A DNA stretch of 64,000 nt from Chamaea fasciata. Lineage: Eukaryota > Chordata > Aves > Passeriformes > Sylviidae. A program made the translations under genes and the position numbers. Positions 49,470-60,366 of the stretch are shown here, piece by piece (within the stretch, counting starts at the first letter, position 1; each line of letters starts with the position of its first letter). A model generated the notes under the pieces. It saw nothing but the letters and a program-made list of their open reading frames with translations, was not told the origin of the DNA and made no database searches. The stretch spans positions 11,065,307 through 11,129,306 of the forward strand of contig JARCOQ010000016.1 of NCBI GenBank assembly GCA_029207755.1, read 5' to 3'.

Positions 49470-49686
49470 GCGAATAGCGAGCAAATACGTGCGCGTCTCG
49501 CTGCCTCCGCCGGCGCCCCGCTCCCTACTCGCCGGAGCCCCGCCGCAGCCCCCCGAGCCGGGCGCCCAGTCCCGGCCGCTGCCGAGGCCCCTCCGCTCCT
49601 CCGCCCCTTCCCCTCCCGACACAGGCCCGCAGCCCCCCGCGGGAAAGGCCCAGCCCGCCGCTACCGAACCCCAGCCCCTGCCCGAC

Positions 49687-49768
49687 ATGAACCACCATCA
49701 GCAGCAGCAGCAGCACCAGAAGCCCGGGGAGCAGCAGTTGAGCGAGCCCGAGGACATGGAGATGGAAG
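49687..49768 (+). CDS. USP7: USP7 coding exon 1 (N terminus)
   Basis: This exon encodes the first 27 residues of USP7 (HAUSP), the cysteine-protease deubiquitinase that stabilises MDM2, p53, UHRF1 and other nuclear proteins. The translation is MNHHQQQQQHQKPG followed by EQQLSEPEDMEME, which I recognise as the vertebrate USP7 start; human has a similar Gln run and the same EQQLSEPEDMEME. Five CAG codons (49699-49713) encode the Gln run, then CAC interrupts it. The exon ends in phase 1 at GAAG|GTAAAG (GT at 49769-49770). The TRAF-like domain, catalytic domain and ubiquitin-like domains of the roughly 1100-residue protein lie in later exons outside the window. The frame is open upstream of the ATG for at least 66 codons, but those codons are GC-rich and start with no ATG, so 49687 is the supported start. 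Confidence 0.94.
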
Positions 49769-50522
49769 GTAAAGCCGGGCAGGGCCCGCGCCCTCAACTC
49801 CGCGGAGAGTTTCCCCCTCCGCCCCGCTCCCGGGGCTCGCCCAGCGCCGCGTCCCCTCGGGGCTGCTGGGCCACCCTCCGCGGTAAACATGCTCTGCCCG
49901 GGCCGCTCCTGCTGGCCCCGGCACCTCCGGGGCGCGGGGAGCGCTGCCCCGCGGGGCTGCGGGGGGACGCCGGGGAAAGTTGCGGTGCGGGCCCGGGGGA
50001 GGCGGCCCGGGGGGCTCCGCAGGAATTCGCACCGCGGGAGGGGGAGGGCGCGGGGGAAGCGCCGCTACAAAAGGAGCCCCGCGCCCCCGGACCCTCGGAG
50101 CCTCCCGCCGGCCGTCGGGGCGAGCCGGGGGGGTGTCCGGGGGTCCGGTCAAAGTAGTTGCCGTGGTTCCGGGGCAGCGTTTTGCCTGGGGCGGGCCAAG
50201 GGGACGCGGCTGTCGCGGGGCTGCCCGGCGGGGCGGGCGGGCGGGGGGCTGCAGCCCTGCCCTGCCCGGCCGCTCATTGTATGCAGGCAGCTACGCTGCT
50301 CGCCATTTTTAATTAACCCTCCTCGGAGGGTTATTTACAGAACCCGCTGCCGGCCGGGCCTGCGCGGGTCGGCGGGCAGCGCTGGCCATGTGTAGCGCCT
50401 GCACAGCCCGCGGCCCGCATCCTGCACCGTCATGCAGTTGCGCTGGCTCCATAAAGGAGGCACTACGTTTGCATGTTCCCTACCACCGTCCGGTGTAGTC
50501 TCCAGTGGTGCCTTTAGCGGGG

Positions 50523-50585
50523 CCTTTTTTTTTTTTTCCTTTTTTTTTTTTTTTCTTCTTCTTTTTTTTTTTTTTTTTTTTTTTT
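50523..50585 (+). repeat. 63-nt pyrimidine tract
   Basis: An unbroken run of C and T, almost all T, with a short CTT repeat in the middle (50555-50563). It lies about 750 bp inside USP7 intron 1 at the edge of the CpG island. A T-run this long is length-unstable and prone to sequencing error. Confidence 0.95.
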
Positions 50586-53318
50586 GCATTGTGGTGTTGT
50601 TTTTGCACGCCCTCCCCTCTTCTGACCAACACCTTCCATCTGAATTCAACGCTGTAAAATTATTTTGGGCAAATGTACGACGGGGTTTTCGTTCCCAAAG
50701 GAAGGACGGCCACAGTGAGGTAGCTACTCCTACCGATTGACTTGGAGGTCAAAATCACTCACTACCTAAATATCGTTTAGAATGCCTGGCTGTGAAGATG
50801 ACAATTCTCATCCAACCGTTTTAGTGAAGAGTGACATAAATACTCGCCAGCACAAGATATTTTGCTTGAAAATGGGACAATCGACTTAGCAAATGTACCT
50901 TTCTGCTAAATAATAGCCATTGAAATTGGGAGGAGTGAAGGTGTTTCAGTGGAAGTTTGTCACAGTGACTGGTGAGATTACATTTCAAGATTAGAAGGTC
51001 ATTACATAAAGCCTGGCTTTTTAAAACATGTGTCTATTTCATACAATACTGGCTAAAACTTATTTACTATCTAAGTTACTCTTCATGTTTGTTTTAGTAA
51101 AATCTCCAGATTGATGTTTCTGTACAATGGGAAAAATATACAAAAGGAGGTGATTTAAAATATACCTCCTATTTGTATACATACAAACATTAGCATCTTG
51201 TGAGTTACAGTTTCCAGCAGATTGTTTGGTAGTCTTTAGTAATCTGCATTTCTCAGTGTCCTTTTCAAGTCCTTTCGAATGTTGGCTGTATTTACTCTTT
51301 TCATTTCGAATTTTGTGGGCTGGATGCTCTACCATGCTAGGCTCATTGTGACATGCTGGACATTTTTGTGCAGTTTAAGGGTGTCCTGAACTTCTCTGGA
51401 TTGCACCCTCTCCGCCAGTGGGAGTATGGGAGTCCAAAATGCATGCAGAAATCACTGTGGTGGGTGTGAAAATCATGCTGATGGCCACCTCCATTGGAGG
51501 GAAGAGTCTCTGCACATGTCAACATAGTGACACTGAGAATTCATCATTGTCTCAGAAATCTATTTGAAATCTGTTAGACCACACACAGCTGATTCCAACT
51601 GATGTGACAAAATTGGTAATTTTTGAGACTTTACAGAACTGTCCATTTATGTAAAAACAAAACCAGAAAACTTTAGCCTTTGGAGGTTTATTCCCATACT
51701 TGATTTTTCTTAGAGAAACATGTTAATTTTACTGGACTACAGAGATCAGATTATTGCTAACTTTTAATAAAAGTTGACATCATGGGTGTATAATAATTTA
51801 ATGTGCAAAACAATGTTCATCGTCTTAATATATGGATGTTTGTGCTTTCCTTAGAGATGTTTTCAAGCAGTGAGGAAAAGACTTAATAACATGTAGTTAG
51901 CTTAATTTTAACGTGCAGAGAGCAGTATTGGATGCCATTCTTCAGTGAATGATCACATTAGATTTAGGAGGCATGTGAAGAATGCACAGTGGAAAATTGC
52001 ACATCTTGATTTTAAATTACTTGAAGGTTTGCTTAGTCCGTGTACAGCTACACTAGATGAACAATTTTTAAAGAGTGAAATAACATTTTCAGATGTAGTA
52101 ATCGAAGTGTGGAATTAAACTTTTCAGGGTTGAATCAGTTATGGTATTTGTTTGCTCTCATGTCCCTGTTTTTTCCCCTCCTCTTTCCCTTATGATTAAT
52201 TTACTCTTCCTTGATGACCTTATGGACACTCTGTGTAAATGAGAGTACTACTGGACAGGGCTTTTGGACTTCACAAGGGATGAAGACATTCTCTCTAGAA
52301 AGAAAAATTAATCTCTGCATCATGAAGGAAAGCAGCAGTGACAGCGCTGGTGAGGGCCGGGTACCTGCTCAGCAGGACCAGGCTGATGCAGCCTCCCTGC
52401 TTGCAGCACTCACTGTAATGCTCTTGTGTTACCAGCCATCCCTTGGTGTATTTAGTCCTGTCACCTGTGGGTGTTGGTGATCAGCTTTACCCTTACTGGG
52501 TGATACATGGACAGAGAAAGTTTAAATGTCAGAGCACTGTAGGGGTTGTGTCCCTGTGGCTGAAGGCAGCTGCTTCCCAAGCTGAGGGGACACCTGGACG
52601 TCACAGTGTTTGCTGCTGCTGGTTGTCTGCTCATGTGCCACACCAGCAGCTGGCCTGCTGCACCTCCCTGTGACTATTGCAGACAAAGTGGGGGGTTAAA
52701 ATGCAGTTCAGGTTGTTATTGGGTTCACCCTGCAGCCCCATTTACTGTTGTGTGGATGTGGTGGGGGTTTGGCACTGGGGCAGGAAGGATGCCGACAGTT
52801 ACCTGGCCAAATTCTGTCACTGGTCCTGGATTCCGTGTGCACCCTTCATTTATTCCCTGCTGCATAAAAGCATGTGATTCTGGCTGCCTTGGCTGCCTTT
52901 GGGCCGAAACAGAGTGGGAGTGTGCAGATGAGCCGTTGGTGCCTGGGTGTTAGATAAATTAACAGTTTGGGGTGGTGATTAGTAAATTATCCTGTGGAAA
53001 TTCTGCAGAGTTTATTTGTATGCTAAATAAGTTTAGTGGAAGAAATATTAGTTTTTTCTGTACTGTAAGTAGGGTGTGTAGTTTGCTTTATCATGCAAAG
53101 AATTAGGGCTCTAGTGTTGCTAGTGAGTTGCTCTATAAAGTGAAATTGAATCCAAGTCTGATACTTTATATATGCTTCCTCTGTAACATCTTCTCACAAA
53201 TGTGTGCGCTTCAAAGAACTCAGCTTAATACAAATCTAGTTACATGTTGCACAGAGTTCTTTCATGAAAAGTCTCATTTGCAGTTTAAAAACTGTAAGTT
53301 TCTCTTGTTTATAATTTG

Positions 53319-53336
53319 TTTTTTTTTTTTTTTTTT
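53319..53336. repeat. Poly-T tract
   Basis: Eighteen consecutive T residues in USP7 intron 1, followed by GGTAG. No element body recognised. Confidence 0.9.
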
Positions 53337-56300
53337 GGTAGTTTCAGCCTCTGCCCATAGTTCCATAGGTACGTGTGTTTCTCATTAGGGAAGTTTCTTC
53401 CCTGAAGCAGCCAGCACAGGCTTAGCAACACAGTGTAACAGGCAGGGAACATGCAGTCACTGATAGGTAGTTCAGGTTGCACACTTGTGTTCTGTCCTTG
53501 TGACAGCTCTGCAGCCTCTCAGGCAAATGCCATCTTTTAAGTTTTCCCTTAGTTTGGGCAATTTAAAGTTGAGACTTGAATTGCAGGTTAAATGGTGCAA
53601 GATATGTACCAAAAAACCCCAGGAAAAACTTGACGTGTCTGTGTGTATGTGAAAAGTTTAAAATCACTGTTTTGCAGTTTTCATGAGCTGAAAGTTTATG
53701 CTCTTCACTCATTCCTGTTTTGCTCGTTACTGACAGAATTTGCTAGATTTCAGACCCAGTGTGGAATACTGGTCTCAAATACTTAACTTATTTTTGCCTA
53801 TCTTCTAAATGCTTGCTTCCCTCTCATATTTTGTCCTCATTAGTATTCTCAATTCCTGGCAATTTAATATCATTTGCATACATAACCCAGTGTACACTTC
53901 TTTTTCTGCTTTCTTCTGTGCCTTCCTCCTGAAGGCCTGTATCCCTCTTTTTCCCTGCACTCCTTTACTGTCTTCTAGGTTGCTGTTAGCCAGGTGGTGA
54001 TAAAATGGGGCTGTGTGTTTGAGAGGAAAATATGCAGACTAATTTCATTATCCAGCTGTGGATATCTACTTATTTATGTGTTCTTCCTGCCCCTTCACCT
54101 CTCCAGCATTTTCCACAAAATAGATGATGGTCAAGCGACGGAATATAAAAATGCTGATGCAGTGGACAACAAGCAAAATTAGGTTAATTCTGGTGTTTTA
54201 CCTAGTGCAGAGTACCAGGCCTGGCCTCTTGCTGCCAGTAATGATCATGTTTGGTAGCTCTGGAAACAGCTTGCTTGGCCTTGGGAGAAGATGTGCATTG
54301 GATCATTCTCAAGTAGCCCCTTCATGCCAGCCAGGAAAATGGCCTTGGTGGCTTCTGAAGAATACAGGCTATGTCTGGAGCTCCTTCTGTGCATTCTCCA
54401 TACACTGTTCTCAGTAAGTTGTAAGCTTTAGTAAACTCTCTGCGAAGGAGTGGGAATAGTGGAATAGTGGAGAATGTGTGCGAACTTTAGAGGGAAGTGC
54501 AGATCTCACAGTGCTCAGGATGAGCTGGTGTATCTCAGACTTCCTTACAGCACTCCAGTTGTTCCATGCTGTTGACTGAATTCGGAAGTGGCTAAAACTG
54601 CTCCCTATTGTTCCTAGGGAGTTCAACAAAGCAAAGGAGCAAGCTGTCAAGTTGTGTGAGGAGAAGTAATAGGAGCCCAAAAACTTTAAAAAAGCAGGTG
54701 AAGATAGTTGTTTAAAGCTAACTGAATCAGTTTCATTGCTGCAAAGTAATTTATCACAAGAGAATCTGAACAGTGCATCCAGCCTGTAGCAGTTAAACCA
54801 GTTTAACCAGTACATCTTGCATGACATCATTTGATATTTGGGGTAAGGGTGAAAATGAACTGGTTTAAAGCTTGTGAAGCCTCCAATTTTTCTTGAATGG
54901 TAATGAATTTAAAATAGGGGATTGTTTGCTTTAGTTTATGCTTTGAGGTGTCTCAGAGCAGTTGCTGTTGTTTGACTTTGTATCTTGGGGCTGTAGGGCT
55001 TAGGGCTGTTGATTGTGAAGGAGTAAAATATTGAGTGGCTTGCAATACAAGTTATTAGTAATCCATAGCGAGTGTGCTTTTTCCCCTGAAATACATACCT
55101 ATATTAGTATATTCAAAATCTACTACATACTGATTTGATATTACCAGCAACAAGGTTAACAGTTACTAAAAGGTATTCTGACAATTATACACGGGGCTGG
55201 AGACGGGCTATCTTATTTGTCAGGTTATTAAATATATAGTGTTGTTTTCTGAAACATTTCCATTGGTCACTTAATGTGTTTTGCTGTGGTGGTTATAGCA
55301 TTTTAATTTCATAGAGTAGCAAAAAGAGTGAAAGTGCATCTAATCAGAGGCAATGGCTGTAGCATGATCTGTATTGTTGCAGGGTTAGACTGCAACATTT
55401 TAACATTTCTGCTAATCCATTTATTTTTCATCTTGCTTTGCTGATTGCAGTAAAACTATTTTTATAAGTTCAGAAACATTGAGTAGGGTTTGAATGACTT
55501 GCCAGCAAAATGAAGCCTGGTGAGCTTGGAAATAATCTTGTTCTGACTTTGATTTGCCTTGATTCCCTAGAAGGCTGAGATTTTGTCCCCTAGAAATAAT
55601 TAATTAGGCTTTCGGAAATTAGTAGATGGATTTTGAAAATATTGTGCTGACTAATTCCAGTTTGGGGAAGACAGTGTTAGTCTTACTGTAGTGTCTAAAA
55701 ATCTTGGGGAGTCTCTTCAGAATTTAAAAATATGTTTGAAAACTGTTTTATATTTGACTTGTTATGATCTAGAATGTCATAATTTGATTGTCCAGTGTAA
55801 CAGCATGGGCATATTTGTTAGGCAAAATGAATTAAAAATGTGGTGATTAAGTGATGAATTTTGAAGAAACTTTAATTCCATGCTGTAATCAATACAGCAT
55901 AGCTCAGTTAGTGTTTTTAATTGCTCTTTGACAGCTGTTTTAATCATTACCAAAATAAGTCATTCCTGACCCATATAACGGTGAAGATTTAAGCAAAACC
56001 ATCATGCTCTGTAGCATCAATGTCTTAGGAGAACAGGATGTTCACTCTCTGCAAACTTGAGTTCCCTCTGACTGCAGCTGTGAACTGAGCTCCAGAGTGA
56101 TGCCACTCAGAGAAGGTGTGCCAGGAGCATCCTGCTTAAATTGGGGAAGGAAAAACACTGTTCCCTCAGCCTGTTTTTGCATATGTGCTGGTGTGTGGAT
56201 CCTGAACACCATCAGCTTCTCTGCACCACAACCAGCCCTTGGCTGGCACCCCAAACCACGTTGCAAGCCAGAGGAAGACAATGTGGATATGAGCTGGAAT

Positions 56301-59300
56301 GTCCTGTAAGGAGAAAGTTCAAAATAGATATATTTTTTTTTAGCAGTACTGCAGTGTTTTGCAGCCTGGGAGAGGTGATGAGTTTTTTTAATATAGTCAC
56401 ATCTCTTTGATATGAAACATAAAACTGCTTGGAAACAGAACTTGGAGCTTTATATGTTGTGTGTTAAGGGGTTTAATGCACTCCAGTAGAACTTGATTAA
56501 AATGCAGAGATCTGTGAAAATTATTAAGGTAATTTTTCATAATTTCCCTTTTCCTAGTGTAAATAGCAAAGAATGTGTAGGAGTATCATTGGTGTTCACT
56601 GAGCTCTAATCTTGATCATCTGATGATTTCACAAGGTGCAATGTAAGGATGTTTTTTAAGAATATGGCATCTCCAGCTGTGCGTGTGTGTTTTGGTAAAG
56701 GTCTAAGGACAGTTCTAAATGTGTATCCTAATATAACAATTGGATGAATTTCTGCCATGTTTGAAGAAAGGAATGGTTGGGTATTCCCACAGCAGAGATT
56801 TTCCTTCAGTGAGTTTTCTAATGTTCCTGATACTGTTCAGCAGAACCTAGGTGGAGATTTTGATAGTAGTGTGAGAGTACCTATTAAAACTTGGTGATGG
56901 TTTTAAACTCCAAATACAACTTAGCAGGTTAATATTCTTTCTGATAAATAGATCAGGCATTAGTGGTGTAAATTGATTTAATAAAATGCCTACTCAGTGA
57001 ATTAAAAATGTACAGACATTACATCTATCTTTAGTAGATTAGGTAATAAGGGCCCATTATGGATCTGGTCCTGACAGGCTGCCTCAGCCCCCTGTATGAC
57101 TTGCTGTTTAGCACTATGCAGTTTTTGGGCAGTAACCTGTTGCATTTTTTAGTCTTGACAGTCTCTGATTGCTGGAAAAGAATGAAGAGATTAAGAAATG
57201 TTTGGAGAGTGAACATTATTTTTTTTTATTTTTATGATTTTCTTCTTCCCCACCATGTAAAATGCATATTGTCTCAGTCAAGGTGGAATTCTGAGTCCTA
57301 GTACGGGGCCATGGTGATTTCTGCATCATCATTGATTTTTTTCAAGACCCAAGATCGCTTCACTTGGAGGTGGGGCAGAACTTGGATTCTCCCTTCCTGC
57401 TCACAAATCCAGACAGTTCTCTTGTGCAGCTGCCTCTGCTGCTCAGTAGTTGTGAGATGTGTCTCAGTTACTTATCACCAGATATTTCTGGTAACCACAG
57501 TCAGGTAACAATTTTTAGGCACAAGTTTTCCTTCAGAGTGTATTTTAATTCTTCCAGTTAGATAAATGGTTAATTTGCTTCTTTTACAGGTGTTGGAGCT
57601 GGCTGGACACTCACATGCTGCTGTGTGGGTATACAGACTTCAGGTCCTAAGACAGTGTGAGATGTGCTTGTTGTAAAAGGAAACTTGCTTAAGCAGAATC
57701 TGTGTGAACCTTTTATTGTTCATTAAATCAAGCTAAGGATGAGTTAGATTTCCTTCTTTCTTGGGAATAGCAAGGAATTGACCTCTTGTAAGGAATTTTT
57801 CAGCTGGTTAAGTGTTAGTTGCTTAATAATATCAAGGGGTGAACCTAATTCTGGAGAACAGGAGAAACTATTAGAAGTTTGAACACAGGGATAACTCAAA
57901 TGTGTCTTTATATTATATGAATTAAACAGTGGGTCACAAGGCACATGCAAAACCCTCCCTACTAGTAGCAATTAGAGTAGTGGTATTTCACAATTTTCAT
58001 CTGCTTTCCTTCCCATTCTTCCTGTGTGGCTTTCACCTCCTCTATTTCAGTCTGACTGTTTCAAATACTTCTCACAGTCTTGCATCAAAAAACCAGTCCC
58101 CTTAAAAGCTAATATAACACTTAGTAATATTTCTGTCATGCCACGAAGGTAACCATAACCTTAAGTGTTGGGTTTTTTCTTTTCTATTTTTCTTCTTTCT
58201 AAAAGAGTCCTTATGGTTGAGGATTTAAAAATAAGCAACAGTAAAATCAACCCCAAATCTGCCAGAACTAAAAACTGACTAATTCTTTAAAAGTAGTTTA
58301 TTCTGAAAGTTTAACCACAGAATTTTATAATAATTGAGTTTTTTCTTCAAATATACTGCTTCAAAATTTTTAAATATTTCCTTATCCTGAGCAGATTTGT
58401 CTTGTTTTTTCAACTGATTTTGTTCATCAGGCTAATACCTGTGCCCTGGAGTGTATCACCCAAAGCAGGAGAGAGGGCTGCTGTGGGAAGGATGTGGTCT
58501 CTACTGGAAAGGATTCTTGTGGCTTCCCTCTGAAGGAGGGAAAGCTGTGAGGCTCCTTTGCTTATCAGCAGAGCTCTGCTGGGGAAACCCTCTTGATTTT
58601 GATAATAGCAGAGATTAATGGGAAACTAATTAGAAAGTTGCACAACAATGGACCTCGTTGTGCCTGTGTCAGGTACCTGTTGATAAGCCATGACTGTTGT
58701 GTCCCCTGTGCTTGGCTGGAGATGAGGAGTCACACCCAGGGGCTCTTCAGACCCTGCAGCTGAGCAGGAGCTGAGCTGCCTCTGGGCTCTAGAGGTGGGA
58801 CTGAGCCTCTTGGCATTGCCACTGAAGAAAGGTCTGTGGAACCTCAGCATCTGTCTTCAGACCTTTAAACTCGGGATAAAAACACTTCAGCTTTATTGGT
58901 CAGTGACCTCTCTTGCTGGATTAAGAAAACATTCCAACTAATTCTGTAAGACCTTTCAGCATCCTGCAGCTACAGTGAACTGAGTGCAGTGAGAGCCCAT
59001 GCCTCAAGTGGTTCTCCTCAGCATGTTTATCTGTTTGTTGTCTTTCAGATCTTACATACCCCAGAAGTGTTTGTGTAAATCTGTATTCCAACTAATAAAG
59101 ATGAATAAAAATATAGATATTTTATGCTGCCTTTGAAGAACAAAACTGTGGTCAAATCCAAGAATAGTATGTGATTGCTTGAAGTAAAGCCTACTCAAGG
59201 TCTGAACATGAGCCATGGGAACCTTACTTATCCAAATGCGTAAACACTTGCTTTTGCTGGAGAAGTTGTACCAGTAGCACTGAAGTCAACACAGGCTGCA

Positions 59301-60321
59301 ACTTGAAGGCCCATTTTGTTAAGATTATTATTATTGTTACCTGGCTTTTGCTCAAATGAGTCCAGCAGAAGCCCACTGAGCAGGTGTGTGCGCTTGACCT
59401 CTCTGGAGCCAGAGGCATCTCCCACATCAAGGAATCTCTGACTGGTGCAGTGTCAGGTGGCTGTGCGGCAGTCCGGCTGAGAATAATGCCTGCAAGAAAG
59501 ACAAGCTTAACCCAAAATTGAGCACGAGCTGCAGGGAAGGTCCTTGATTTTGGTCTGGGCACCAGACTTCATTATGTCAGATGACTTTTACATGCTGCTG
59601 AAAGCCAGAGAAGAGTTGTGTCTAGTTCACTTGAACATTGCTACAGAGAAGAGGTTGTCTTCTAGAGCAGGTTTTTTTGACCTCTGTGCTTCCCTTTTGC
59701 CTCCTTGCTCATAAGAAGATGAATGAAGAGATCTGAATTTACAATAGCTTCCTTATTTTGTGTATATTTTTAGCCTAGCTCAGTTCACTGGTCTGCTTTA
59801 TTGTTTGGCCCCACAGACAAGTGGATCAACTTCACTGAGGAGGCAGGAGGATGAGGAAATTCTTAAGCCCTTAATGGCTTCTGTAACTTGTTTTTAAAAC
59901 ATACCCAAGACCCTTTATTGAGCACCTGGGCCTGTCTCGCCCAAGAAATGCATTGCAGGGCTGTAGCAAAGTTCCAAATGTATAAAATCCAAGTTTACTG
60001 AGCTTTTAGTGCAGACACATGGTTTTAACATTATAAAAATTGAATGCTGTTCAGATGCAAACCACTTCTGGGGATGAAATTGTTCCTATTACAGGTCTGC
60101 TTCTGAATGTCTTTACTTCTATTACTTTTTTTTTTTCTTCCCACAAGGGTATTCCTTGTAGCTTAATATAGTTTCTTGCATTTTCCGGCTTGGAGATACA
60201 TCTGAAGGGTCTTCAGTTTTTTCACCTGTACAAAGTGGGTTATTATTTCCTGATTCAAGTACATATTAAAAGTCAAACAGTTACCTAATCTAAATTATAA
60301 ATTTAAATGTTAATATCAATT

Positions 60322-60366
60322 ATACATTTAAATAATAATTTGAATTAAATTATTATCTAAATGTAT
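60322..60366. repeat. AT-rich near-perfect palindrome
   Basis: Two 20-bp arms (60322-60341 and 60347-60366) pair with a single mismatch (60331/60357) around a five-base centre. The arms contain ACATTTAAATAATAATTT and its near reverse complement. The structure could extrude as a cruciform or fold as a hairpin in the transcript. It is composed only of A and T except for three or four bases. Confidence 0.8.

Larger units (their letters stand above)
48500..50290. promoter_or_regulatory. USP7: CpG island of USP7
   Basis: GC and CpG content rise steeply at about 48500 and fall by about 50300. The island contains the presumed promoter, the leader, coding exon 1 and the first 500 bp of intron 1. Short CGG/GCC runs occur (about 48990-49012 and 49130-49145). 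Open frames of more than 400 codons on both strands cover it, but they are explained by the lack of AT-rich stop codons. Confidence 0.92.

Noticed and set aside
48339..49772. Open frames of 443 (plus) and 449 (minus) codons over the USP7 CpG island
   Set aside because: They overlap each other on opposite strands, are dominated by Pro, Arg, Gly and Ala, and are explained by the rarity of stop codons in GC-rich DNA. Only the USP7 frame at 49687-49768 is supported.
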